Source: CAYPNF01 sp964411985
GTDB lineage: Bacteria > Verrucomicrobiota > Verrucomicrobiia > Limisphaerales > J093
Length of the DNA stretch: 64,000 bases
Assembly (NCBI GenBank): GCA_964411985.1
Contig: CAYPNF010000012.1
Span: forward strand, 62,001 to 126,000
Direction: 5' to 3'
In this document: positions 16,045 through 24,059 of the stretch, piece after piece
Numbering within the stretch: the first letter of the stretch is position 1
Layout of the letters: each line of letters opens with the position of its first letter
Translations under genes and position numbers: made by a program
The notes under the pieces: model-generated
Told to the model about the DNA's origin: nothing
Database searches by the model: none
The model's input: only the letters and a program-made list of their open reading frames with translations

Positions 16045-18786
16045 TTAGCGCCACACGGCCCGATAAAAGCGCTGGCCCAGGAGCGAGTCGGAAGCTGGAT
16101 CGATGACTTCGGCAGTGGCCGACTGCAGGACGTTGGTCGAAAGGGGCGTCCATGAGGTGAGGTCCGGCGAGGCTTCAACGACGTACCGTTGGTCGGCCTC
16201 TCCGTTGAGCCAAAGTCCCCAGCCAACCCCCGCAGCTTTGGGTGCCCATCGGAGCGAAAAAGACGGACCCGTGACATGCTCGAATGCGCCGATATCCACT
16301 GCTCTCCCTGAGATGCGCGGGTTGCCGTCCAAATCCAGAGCTTCCCCCGACACGGCCGTATTATCTCCGGCATCAATGCACGGGGAACCTGTGCCCAAGT
16401 GAGCTCCGTCGCCCAGGGGGTCGAGTTTGGGATCCACCGAGATGTTGCCGTTTGTGCCCAGGGGGCTCAGCGCGCCGGCGGGCAGGCCAACCTCAAAGAA
16501 CGTGTTGCCAAAAAGGAGATTGTTCGTCAACGGGGGAAGACTCTTCCCGACGCGCAGGCCCGAGGAGTTAAACGCGATCAGATTGTTCACCATCATTCCG
16601 TTGGGGTTGGTGCTGGTGCTCTGGAAGTAGATGCCCGCTCCCAGGTCGTCGGCTGAGGCTCCTTCAATCTGGTTTCCCAGGATGGTGTTGTTCAGGACCG
16701 AAGCCGGACTGGAGAGTAAAAGGATACCCGCCCCTTTCGCAGGTCTGGACGAATCGCCGCGTTCAACCACATTGCTCATGACGAGGTTATTCAGAATGCG
16801 TGGGTTGGCCGAGACGCAGCCGATCCCCGCGCCGCCCAGATGGTTCAGGAATCCCACTGACTGCAACGCGGCACGATTGCTCTGGATTCGGTTATTGAAG
16901 ATGAGAGGCGTAGCCGGGATGGTTCCCTCACTTGCGCAATAGACGCCGCTCCCAAACACAGCGTGGTTGCCCGTGATCACATTGTTCGCGATTTCGATCG
17001 AGGAAGCCCTTGCCAGGACTCCTCCGCCGATGTTGGCCAGCCCGTTACGGATGGTGAAACCGTCTATGACGGCATACGCGCCGAGGAAAGCCGCGCTTAC
17101 CACCCGACCGCGCTGATCCGCGTCCAGAATAGTCTCGTGTGTCCGAAAGTCTCGCTGCGCCCGTGTGGTTTCGTCTCCCCTAAAACCTCCGTAGAGGTAC
17201 ACATTGTGGCGCAGAAACAGGTTCTCGTGATAGGTACCTTCCCTGACCCACACTTCGCCCCGGGTTTCGGTGGCCTGCTGGATCGCCAATTGGACTGTGC
17301 GCTTGGCCAACGCCCAGGTGGAGCCATCCTGGTCATCATTCCCTTCTGGGCTAACGCGCACGATCGGCGTCTCGACGAGGTTAGTGGAGCCATCGGTTTC
17401 CTGGGCGCCGATGTCAATGGAGCCTCCCTGGATTCGGGGTTGGCCATAGACGTCTGTTTCGCCAACACCCACCAGAGTGGAATCACCCGCGTCGCGGCAG
17501 GGAGAATCGGGTTGCAGACAAATCCGACCGTAACGCGAATCCTCGAGCAAAAGGGGCGGGAGAGAGAGGTTGCCCATGGTGCCAGTGGGGTCGGGGATGC
17601 CTAGGTAGTTCCCGTTGGGGTTTTCCGCCACGCAGTTGTTGCGTAAAACGGGTGCAACCGCGCTTTCGATGCCGGCCCCGTTGAAGGCGATGACATTGTT
17701 GGCGACCAACAAGGCGTTTGTGCTTGTGGAGTAGAGACAGGCTCCGGCCGAAGGTAAGCCGCATCGAAGAATCGTATTGTTGACGATGGAGGGGGAGCTC
17801 TGCGTGTTGCAGTAGATGGCCCCTCCTCTGCCCTGGTTTTGAAGGATTGCGACGCTGTTACCTACAAACACGTTATTGCGGATGTTGGGCGAACCTGGCT
17901 GCGAGCAGGAGATGCCGCCACCGCCGATGTTATCGTAGTTCACGCGGTTCCACAGCAGCCAGTTGTTGTGAATCTCGGGTGAGGACTGGTAGCACTCGAT
18001 TCCTGCACCCGCCATGTCAGCGGTATTGCCCTGAATTACGTTGAATGCGATGACGGGTGATGACGCGGTACAGGAGATTCCCGCGCCTCCCGCAGCGATG
18101 TTACCCATAATGCGGTTGTTGAGGATCTGCGGGGCACCTCCCTCGGCGTTGATGGCACCGCCCGCTTGGGCGAGAGTGCCATTGGCGTAGAGGTAATTAT
18201 TCGTGATGATGGCGAACGAGTTCTTACAGTAGATGCCCCTGCCCAGCGGCATGTTCTCGCAGATTTTGTTATTGGCGATGACCGGCGAAGATCTCTCGCA
18301 ATAGATGGCGGCCGATGTTGCGCCAAAGATGACCAGGCCGTCGATCCTGGTGGTGTTCGTGGCGCCAGCGGCGACCCTGAGAACATAAGGCGCTGCTCCG
18401 CGGAGGGCGCTTCGGTTCCTTCGCCAGTCCCGCTGCTCACGCTCCGTTTCGGTTCCTACAAAGCCACCATACAACCCGATCCCGCTCCGCAGGTTCAAGC
18501 TCACACTGGTGACCGAATACTCATAGGCGGCCACCCAAATCTCGTCGCCCTCGATCGCAGCCGCCAACGCCGGTCCCAAAGCTGCATACGCCGTGGTCCA
18601 CGATCGACCGTCCGCCCCGGAAACATTCGTGGTGGCCCCGTTCACGTAGAGTACTCCCGCGCACCCGCTTCGCGTGGCACCGGCCACAAGCACGCTCAAA
18701 ATGACTCTCGTGATCCAACTCCCCCAGCGGATGGGACGCGCCATCGCATAAGGGTCCCGCTTCAAGACCCGGCTCCAAGGAATCAT
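16045..18786 (-). CDS. Secreted parallel beta-helix protein (choice-of-anchor-Q type)
   Basis: About 913 residues from the ATG chosen here; the ATG at 18744, 14 codons later, is nearly as good and gives a clean signal peptide. The body has two consecutive right-handed beta-helix blocks with many turns of the type NNxIxGN (for example VIANNKICENMPLGRGIYC, PSIVNNTILRC). Each ends with the choice-of-anchor-Q signature: DIGAQETD near the middle and DIGAFEHV near the end. A C-terminal beta-sandwich-like tail reads YVVEASPDLTSWTPLSTNV, a module I associate with secreted Verrucomicrobia proteins. Beta-helices of this sort bind or cleave polysaccharide; no lyase catalytic residues are evident. Confidence 0.82.
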   Translation of the reverse strand: MIPWSRVLKRDPYAMARPIRWGSWITRVILSVLVAGATRSGCAGVLYVNGATTNVSGADGRSWTTAYAALGPALAAAIEGDEIWVAAYEYSVTSVSLNLRSGIGLYGGFVGTETEREQRDWRRNRSALRGAAPYVLRVAAGATNTTRIDGLVIFGATSAAIYCERSSPVIANNKICENMPLGRGIYCKNSFAIITNNYLYANGTLAQAGGAINAEGGAPQILNNRIMGNIAAGGAGISCTASSPVIAFNVIQGNTADMAGAGIECYQSSPEIHNNWLLWNRVNYDNIGGGGISCSQPGSPNIRNNVFVGNSVAILQNQGRGGAIYCNTQSSPSIVNNTILRCGLPSAGACLYSTSTNALLVANNVIAFNGAGIESAVAPVLRNNCVAENPNGNYLGIPDPTGTMGNLSLPPLLLEDSRYGRICLQPDSPCRDAGDSTLVGVGETDVYGQPRIQGGSIDIGAQETDGSTNLVETPIVRVSPEGNDDQDGSTWALAKRTVQLAIQQATETRGEVWVREGTYHENLFLRHNVYLYGGFRGDETTRAQRDFRTHETILDADQRGRVVSAAFLGAYAVIDGFTIRNGLANIGGGVLARASSIEIANNVITGNHAVFGSGVYCASEGTIPATPLIFNNRIQSNRAALQSVGFLNHLGGAGIGCVSANPRILNNLVMSNVVERGDSSRPAKGAGILLLSSPASVLNNTILGNQIEGASADDLGAGIYFQSTSTNPNGMMVNNLIAFNSSGLRVGKSLPPLTNNLLFGNTFFEVGLPAGALSPLGTNGNISVDPKLDPLGDGAHLGTGSPCIDAGDNTAVSGEALDLDGNPRISGRAVDIGAFEHVTGPSFSLRWAPKAAGVGWGLWLNGEADQRYVVEASPDLTSWTPLSTNVLQSATAEVIDPASDSLLGQRFYRAVWR

Positions 18787-18864
18787 GAAGCGAAGTTTAT
18801 TGTGGACTGCGAGTGCGTCAAGCTCAACAGACTCGCCAGTCAACCGCCATATGCACTGAATTCC

Positions 18865-19746
18865 CTAGTCCCCTAGCGTCATCTCGACCACCACTGGGAA
18901 ATGATCACTGGGATACTGTTGGCCCTCGGCGTAGGTGACGATTTCCGCGGACTTGGTCAGAGCCTTTCCTTTTACGAGGATCCAGTCGATGCGTTGTCCT
19001 CCTTGCGATGGACCTTTGAAATCGTGGAACGAGTCGGTGTTGGCGTTCTTTCGTTCGGAGGCAGCGTACCAGGTGTCCTTGAAACCCGCTTTTTCGGTGA
19101 GGAGATCGTAGGCTGGATTCGCCTTGGCGACAGCGTTGAAATCTCCCGTCAGGATCACCGGCAGGTCCGTTTTCAGGCTCTCCACTCTCGCTTGGATCAG
19201 GGCAGCGCCTTTCTCGCGGGCAGCCTGGATCTGGTGATCGAGGTGGGTGTTCCAGAGGTAGAAAGACCGACGGGTCCGGCGGTCGAGGAACTTGACCCAA
19301 GTGACCATGCGTCGGTTGGTGTTGCCCCAGTGAGTGGAGCCGATGGTCTCTGGCGTGTCCGATAGCCAGAAATGCTGATACTCGAGTGGTTCAAAGCGCT
19401 CGCGCTTGTAGAAGATCGCCATGAATTCACCCTTGCTCCCGCCATCACGCCCCAGGCCGATCCATTCATACTGCGGAAGATCGCTGGCCAGATCTTTCAG
19501 TTGGCCGTAGACCCCCTCCTGGGTTCCCATCAGGTCGGGGTCGTGCTGTTGCACGCAAGCTTTCATGATGGGTCGACGATCCGGCCACGCGTTGGGCTTG
19601 TTGTTGCTGGCGTAGCGCAGGTTGAACGTCATGACCTTCATCGCAACAGGTTTGGCTGAGTCCGCCGTCTCTGCACCAACGAGGTTCAGGAGACATGAGC
19701 ACAGGGTCGGCACGAGGAGAAGAGAGATGCGCGTTCTGGGTGTCAT
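18865..19746 (-). CDS. Secreted endonuclease/exonuclease/phosphatase-family protein
   Basis: The 293-residue protein is started at the ATG that yields a signal peptide (RISLLLVPTLCSCLL). A much longer upstream frame is not credible because it crosses a palindromic repeat and the divergent deacetylase gene. EEP fold landmarks are KVMTFNLRYA (Asn), GTQEGVYGQL (metal-binding Glu), LWNTHLDHQ, LTGDFNAVAKANPAYDLL and the terminal SDHFPVVVEM (catalytic His). Such secreted members act as phosphodiesterases or nucleases of unknown substrate. It ends 78 nt before the beta-helix gene on the same strand. Confidence 0.87.
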   Translation of the reverse strand: MTPRTRISLLLVPTLCSCLLNLVGAETADSAKPVAMKVMTFNLRYASNNKPNAWPDRRPIMKACVQQHDPDLMGTQEGVYGQLKDLASDLPQYEWIGLGRDGGSKGEFMAIFYKRERFEPLEYQHFWLSDTPETIGSTHWGNTNRRMVTWVKFLDRRTRRSFYLWNTHLDHQIQAAREKGAALIQARVESLKTDLPVILTGDFNAVAKANPAYDLLTEKAGFKDTWYAASERKNANTDSFHDFKGPSQGGQRIDWILVKGKALTKSAEIVTYAEGQQYPSDHFPVVVEMTLGD

Positions 19747-19813
19747 AGATTTGCTAAGTGAGGATTTCAGCAGGAACGGGGATAAAGGAAAGTCCTTTTG
19801 GTAGGGAAACCGG

Positions 19814-19909
19814 TCCTTCCTTCTTCGTCCTCGTGCTCGTCCTCGTCCTCGAAACCGTGGCTTCCACTCCATTGCCGAGGAGGAGGGACGAGCACGAGAA
19901 CGAAGGAGG
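19814..19909. repeat. Hexamer-type inverted repeat between divergent genes
   Basis: The left arm (about 19817-19851) is a run of CGTCCT/CGTGCT hexamers; the right arm (about 19875-19909) is its imperfect reverse complement, with at least 16 consecutive pairs around CTCGTGCTCGTCC. The arms are separated by about 23 nt and could form a long hairpin. The element lies in the gap between the EEP gene and the deacetylase gene. Confidence 0.65.
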
Positions 19910-19963
19910 GTTGGCCGACTTGATGCTCGCATTCTCGGTGATCCTCTGGCAGATTTCGTTCTC

Positions 19964-20938
19964 ATGGGTTTCACGCGCATGCAAGCACTGGTTCTATCGA
20001 GCCTCTTTGGCCTCTCGGTTGCGCTGCACTGTGCTCCAGCCGACGGAGCAAGGTCCCTCGCGGAGCGACTCGGGTATCGCAGCGAAGACAAGATCCTGAT
20101 CATCAACGGAGACGATGCGGGGATGTGCCACACCGCCAACCAGGCCACCATCGGCTGCCTTGAAACGGGCTTGATGACCACGGCCACCATCATGGTCCCG
20201 TGCCCATGGTTTCCAGAGATCGCCGCCTATGCCCGACAGCATCCGGAGAAGGACTTCGGCGCGCACCTCACCCACACCTGTGAGTGGAAGCTGTATCGTT
20301 GGGGACCGGTGGCGGGGCGTGATCGGGTGCCGGGCCTGGTGGATCCGGACGGTTTCCTTTGGGCCTCGGTGGAGGAGGTCTATGCCAAGTCGAATCCTGA
20401 CGAGAGCAGGGAAGAGGCTCGTGCGCAGATCAAGAAGGCGATCGACGCCGGCATCGACCTTACCCATTTGGATTCTCACATGGGCACGTTGCAGTACGAT
20501 ATTCGCTACATGGAGAGCTACCTTCGACTCGCGGTGGAGTTTGATCTGCCGGTGCGTATGGCGAGCCAGGCGACGTTGGAGCGATTTCAGCAGCCCGAGT
20601 TGCGTGCCAAGTTCACCAAGCAGGGGATCCTTTTCCCGGACAATTTTGTCTACGACGAACTTCCCGAAGAGTCACGGGACGTGAAGGGGTTCTGGCTCAA
20701 GATCCTGAAAAACCTCAAGCCCGGTGTGACGGAGCTTTACATCCATGCGGGCAAACCCACCGAAGAACTGCAGGCGATCACCGGGAGTTGGCGGACGCGC
20801 TCGGCGGAATTCGAGACCTTCACTACCGATCCGCAGATCCGGGAGGTGGTTGCGTCCGAGAAGATCATCCGTATCGGCTATCGTCCCTTGCGCGATCTTC
20901 AGAGAAAGTTGCGCAAGAATGCAGCTTTCGCTCGTTAG
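19964..20938 (+). CDS. ChbG/YdjC-family carbohydrate deacetylase, secreted
   Basis: The product is 324 residues with a signal peptide (MQALVLSSLFGLSVALHCA); the ATG at 19979 is an equally possible start. The TIM-barrel deacetylase features are IINGDDAGMCHTAN (metal-binding DD), MVPCPWFPEIAAYA, FGAHLTHTCEW (metal-binding His) and DLTHLDSHMGTLQ (HxxxH-like metal site). ChbG removes acetyl groups from chitooligosaccharides, and related HpnK acts in hopanoid synthesis; the signal peptide favours a periplasmic or extracellular sugar substrate. A perfect hairpin 22 nt downstream probably ends the transcript. Confidence 0.85.
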   Translation: MGFTRMQALVLSSLFGLSVALHCAPADGARSLAERLGYRSEDKILIINGDDAGMCHTANQATIGCLETGLMTTATIMVPCPWFPEIAAYARQHPEKDFGAHLTHTCEWKLYRWGPVAGRDRVPGLVDPDGFLWASVEEVYAKSNPDESREEARAQIKKAIDAGIDLTHLDSHMGTLQYDIRYMESYLRLAVEFDLPVRMASQATLERFQQPELRAKFTKQGILFPDNFVYDELPEESRDVKGFWLKILKNLKPGVTELYIHAGKPTEELQAITGSWRTRSAEFETFTTDPQIREVVASEKIIRIGYRPLRDLQRKLRKNAAFAR

Positions 20939-20960
20939 TGGGATATTGTTTCCAAGGTGG

Positions 20961-20983
20961 TTCGCCCCTCGCTGAGGGGCGAA
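20961..20983 (+). terminator. Hairpin downstream of the deacetylase gene
   Basis: A perfect 10-bp stem (TTCGCCCCTC paired with GAGGGGCGAA) with a 3-nt loop, 22 nt after the stop codon. No U-tract follows, so it is a structural 3' end rather than a textbook intrinsic terminator. A second imperfect hairpin is at 21048-21070 (one mismatch in 10 bp). Nothing else is seen between 20984 and the leader promoter. Confidence 0.5.
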
Positions 20984-21106
20984 AGCCAAATGTTCCTACT
21001 GCCCAAGGGGGGGATCGTTCTGCAACTGATGATGAGCCCGACCGGCCTCGACGTCTCGGCGAGACATCGACCACCATGCCGGGGCCCGAAACCCCGAACA
21101 AATGGT

Positions 21107-21135
21107 TTGACGCGGGGCCTGGGGTGAGGTAGTAG
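21107..21135 (+). promoter_or_regulatory. Candidate promoter of the leu leader
   Basis: TTGACG at 21107-21112 (5/6 to consensus) followed after 17 nt by the weak -10 TAGTAG at 21130-21135. The start point would be near 21142, just ahead of the leader-peptide ATG at 21147. Only the -35 match is good. Confidence 0.3.
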
Positions 21136-21146
21136 TACATCAGTTA

Positions 21147-21221
21147 ATGAATCGGATTGCTGAGAACCTGCTGCTGGGAAATGCGCTACTGCTGTTGCGT
21201 AGCGTGGCGGTTGGGTTTTAG
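21147..21221 (+). CDS. leuL: Putative leucine attenuator leader peptide
   Basis: A 24-codon reading frame lies 96 nt upstream of leuA. It encodes MNRIAENLLLGNALLLLR followed by SVAVGF and TAG. Seven of 24 codons are Leu, as a run of three (CTG x3) and a run of four (CTA CTG CTG TTG); Ile and Val are also present. The four-Leu run lies across a 6-bp hairpin (21184-21189 with 21199-21204), as the control codons of a 1:2 stem should. A perfect terminator follows 23 nt after the stop. The layout copies the amino-acid leader peptides of enterobacterial leu operons: low charged tRNA-Leu would stall the ribosome and spare the downstream terminator. No clear Shine-Dalgarno is present, and I found no convincing antiterminator by eye. 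Confidence 0.65.
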   Translation: MNRIAENLLLGNALLLLRSVAVGF

Positions 21222-21244
21222 TGTAATCCAGAAGATTTCCTGAG

Positions 21245-21279
21245 CCCCACTGTCACACGGACAGTGGGGTTTTTCTTTT
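21245..21279 (+). terminator. Intrinsic terminator / attenuator in the leuA leader
   Basis: A perfect 10-bp GC-rich stem (21245-21254 with 21260-21269), a 5-nt loop and the tract TTTTTCTTTT. It stands between the Leu-rich leader peptide and leuA, 38 nt before the leuA ATG, so it must be read through for leuA to be expressed. This is the strongest intrinsic terminator seen in the window. Confidence 0.85.
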
Positions 21280-21317
21280 GTACGGAACAGTCACAACAAC
21301 AAAACCAGATCAAAACT

Positions 21318-22889
21318 ATGAAACCGACACGCATCGTCATCTTTGACACCACCTTGCGCGACGGCGAGCAATGCCCCGGCGCCTCCATGAACCTCCGCGA
21401 GAAACTGGAGGTGGCACGGCAACTGGCGCGGCTTAAGGTGGATGTCATCGAGGCCGGTTTTCCCATCACGAGCGAGGGTGACTTCCAGGCCGTCCAGACG
21501 ATCGCCAAGGAAGTGAAAGGGCCGGTGATCGCCGGGTTGGCGCGTTGCGTGCCGGCGGACATCGAACGTGCCGGCGCGGCGGTGAAGCCTGCCGGAAAGA
21601 AGGGCCGCATCCATGTCTTCCTCGCGACGTCCAAGATTCACCGCGAGTTCAAGCTCGGGAAGGCCAAGGACGAGATCGTCCGCCTCGCTGCCGATGGCGT
21701 GAGACGCGCGAAGGCGCTTGTCGACGACGTTGAGTTTTCCCCGGAAGACGGTTCCCGGACGGAACCTGAGTTCCTAGCGCAGGTATGCCAGGCGGTGGTG
21801 GCGGCCGGTGCGACCACAGTGAATATTCCGGACACGGTGGGCTATGCCGTGCCGGACCAGTTCGGCGCGCTCATCCGGCACCTGTTTGAGTCGGTGCGCG
21901 AATTCCAAACCGGCAAGTCGGTGATCAGTGTGCATTGCCACAATGACCTTGGGTTGGCTGTGGCTAACTCACTCGCGGCGGTGCGTGCGGGGGCCCGGCA
22001 GGTGGAATGCACCATCAATGGAATTGGGGAACGGGCGGGGAACGCTTCGCTCGAGGAGATCGTAATGGCGCTCAAGACCCGGAGCGACTTCTTCACCGGC
22101 TTCGCCAACGGGATCAATACGCGTGAGATCGTGAAAGCCTCGCGCCTGGTCTCCCGGATGAGCGGACTCCTCGTCCAACGCAACAAAGCGATCGTCGGCG
22201 AAAATGCGTTTGCCCACAGCAGCGGCATTCATCAGGACGGCATCCTGAAAAAGCGGGAAACCTATGAGATCATGGATCCTCAGCAAGTAGGCTGGGGTCA
22301 CACCGAACTTCCCTTGACCAAACATAGTGGCCGGGCCGCCGTCGCCGCCCGCTTGAAACACCTCGGATTCAAGATGACCGATGCGGAAGTGAACGCCATC
22401 TTCACTCGATTCAAGGAGATCGGCGACAAGAAGAAATTCGTCTACGATGACGACTTGGCAACCTTGGTGGAAGGGCATATCACCGAGGTGGCGGAGACCT
22501 GGTCCTTGGACTACCTGAGCGTTACTAGTGGGAGTGTGACGGTTCCTACCGCGACTGTTCGGTTGAGCCGAGCCTCCAAGAAGGGCGCGGCGGTGAAGAC
22601 CCAGGACGCTGGTCTTGGCGACGGCCCCGTGGACGCCGCATTGAAGGCAATCGACCGGATCACGAACACCCCTGGCAAGTTGCTCGACTACACCTTGCGT
22701 GCTGTCTCCCAGGGAATGGACGCGATGGGGGAGGTGACCGCCAAGGTGGAGTTTGGAGACGGGCAGGTGGTGACAGGCAAAGGAGCGAGCACCGACATCA
22801 TCGAAGCGAGCGCGCGGGCCTACTTGAATGCGGTAAACCGTTTCTTGAGCGTCTCGAAAGAGGATCGAAAACGCGCGACTCAACCCTGA
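21318..22889 (+). CDS. leuA: 2-isopropylmalate synthase
   Basis: The 523-residue enzyme condenses acetyl-CoA with 2-oxoisovalerate, the first committed step of leucine synthesis. The start is the ATG at 21318; the upstream in-frame extension overlaps the terminator. The DRE-TIM barrel begins FDTTLRDGEQCPGASM (catalytic Arg and metal-binding Asp). It continues with VSVHCHNDLGLA-type metal ligands (written here as SVHCHNDLGLA) and GIGERAGNASLEE, then the AHSSGIHQDGILK segment and a LeuA dimer/regulatory domain (about 375-510) with GDGPVDAALKAI, which binds leucine in feedback-sensitive enzymes. Expression is probably controlled by the leader and terminator upstream. A GH43 gene follows after only 6 nt, which is an odd operon partner; no leuB, leuC or leuD gene is present in the window. 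Confidence 0.95.
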   Translation: MKPTRIVIFDTTLRDGEQCPGASMNLREKLEVARQLARLKVDVIEAGFPITSEGDFQAVQTIAKEVKGPVIAGLARCVPADIERAGAAVKPAGKKGRIHVFLATSKIHREFKLGKAKDEIVRLAADGVRRAKALVDDVEFSPEDGSRTEPEFLAQVCQAVVAAGATTVNIPDTVGYAVPDQFGALIRHLFESVREFQTGKSVISVHCHNDLGLAVANSLAAVRAGARQVECTINGIGERAGNASLEEIVMALKTRSDFFTGFANGINTREIVKASRLVSRMSGLLVQRNKAIVGENAFAHSSGIHQDGILKKRETYEIMDPQQVGWGHTELPLTKHSGRAAVAARLKHLGFKMTDAEVNAIFTRFKEIGDKKKFVYDDDLATLVEGHITEVAETWSLDYLSVTSGSVTVPTATVRLSRASKKGAAVKTQDAGLGDGPVDAALKAIDRITNTPGKLLDYTLRAVSQGMDAMGEVTAKVEFGDGQVVTGKGASTDIIEASARAYLNAVNRFLSVSKEDRKRATQP

Positions 22890-22895
22890 CCCTTC

Positions 22896-23918
22896 ATGAT
22901 CCGAGCTATCCTGAAAAGCGGTTGGTTGGCAGTGGCTCTGTCCGCTGTTTTTCTGGGGCCCGGTGGGTGTCTGACTTGCCGGGCAGCGGATTCCGCTGCC
23001 CGGACCTTTACAAATCCGATCAACCCTGGCCCGGACCCATGGATGCTGTACCACGAGGGTAGTTACTACCTGACCGCGACTCAGGGGGACTGCATTCGCA
23101 TGTGGAAAGCCCCGACCTTGGCAGCCCTGAAGACCGCCTCGCCCACCACCGTATGGCGCGATCAGGACCCCACCCGATGCCTGGGTATTTGGGCGCCGGA
23201 GTTTCATCTCATCAGCAACCGCTGGTACCTTTATTACACCGCGATGGCCTCGAACCGAGTGGACACCACCCACCGGATGCATGTTCTGGAGAGTCAAGGC
23301 GTGGATCCGCTTGGGCCTTACCATTACCAGGGACGTTTGTTCGACCCCGAGAACGACTTCTACGCCATTGATGGAAGCGTATTTCAGCAACCAGGTACCG
23401 GTGCTTGGTACTTTCTGTGGGCTGCCCACCCTGGACATCGAATCCGGATCGCGCTGTTGAAGAATCCTTGGACCCTCGAAGGTCCCAGCGTCGTGATTCC
23501 AGCCTCGGGTTTTGGGTGCGAGGAGGTGAGGGAGGGACCTGTCGTTCTCACGCGCAATGGCAAGTTCTTCCTGACCTATTCCGCGTGCGACACCGGTAAG
23601 CCGGACTACAAGATCGGCATGCTCATCGCGGATGAAACCGCGGACGTCATGAATCCAGCCTCCTGGAAGCAGCATCCGGAGCCGGTTTTTGAGAGAAACG
23701 ACGAGGCGGGCGTTTTTGGCCCCGGTCATCATGGGTTCTTCCGATCGCCGGATGGCAAAGAAGACTGGATTGTGTATCACGGGAAGACTACGGCGAACTA
23801 CACCTACGCAGGGAGGAGCACCCGGGCTCAGCGCTTTACTTGGAACTTGGATGGGACCCCCGACTTCGGCAAGCCGTTTTCCTTGGACACGGTGTTGTCG
23901 GACCCGTCCGGGCCCTAG
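22896..23918 (+). CDS. Secreted glycoside hydrolase family 43-like protein
   Basis: The product is 340 residues with a signal peptide (WLAVALSAVFLGPGGCL; the Cys residues make lipidation conceivable). The five-bladed beta-propeller family is recognised from NPGPDPWMLYHEGSYYLTAT (catalytic-base Asp), GIWAPEFHLISNRWYLYYTA, FYAIDGSVFQ (pKa-modulating Asp), EVREGPVVLTRNGKFFLTYS (general-acid Glu) and GPGHHGFFRSPDG. GH43 enzymes act on arabinans, arabinoxylans or xylosides; the specificity is not readable. It begins 6 nt after the leuA stop and is probably cotranscribed with it. Confidence 0.87.
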   Translation: MIRAILKSGWLAVALSAVFLGPGGCLTCRAADSAARTFTNPINPGPDPWMLYHEGSYYLTATQGDCIRMWKAPTLAALKTASPTTVWRDQDPTRCLGIWAPEFHLISNRWYLYYTAMASNRVDTTHRMHVLESQGVDPLGPYHYQGRLFDPENDFYAIDGSVFQQPGTGAWYFLWAAHPGHRIRIALLKNPWTLEGPSVVIPASGFGCEEVREGPVVLTRNGKFFLTYSACDTGKPDYKIGMLIADETADVMNPASWKQHPEPVFERNDEAGVFGPGHHGFFRSPDGKEDWIVYHGKTTANYTYAGRSTRAQRFTWNLDGTPDFGKPFSLDTVLSDPSGP

Positions 23919-24024
23919 CGCTACCTGGCATTAGGTGGGTTTGGGGGGAATCACGCATCCCTAAACTCCTTTTTGGAAAAGAGATAAAAAGACTTTCCCG
24001 GTTGAAAAGACGTGTTCTGGGCAC

Positions 24025-24053
24025 TTGCGAACGGAACGAAACTTGCTTACTTT
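24025..24053 (+). promoter_or_regulatory. Candidate promoter of the kinase gene
   Basis: TTGCGA at 24025-24030 and TACTTT at 24048-24053 with a 17-nt spacer. The start point would fall on or next to the GTG at 24060, so the mRNA would be leaderless, or would use the internal ATG at 24099. Confidence 0.25.
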
Positions 24054-24059
24054 TGAGGC

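Noticed and set aside
19747..20193. Long N-terminal extension of the endonuclease/exonuclease/phosphatase protein
   Set aside because: It would pass through the hexamer palindrome and into the divergent deacetylase gene; the internal ATG gives a proper signal peptide.
21969..23780. 603-codon minus-strand frame opposite leuA and GH43
   Set aside because: Antisense shadow of two clear enzymes; no domain recognisable.
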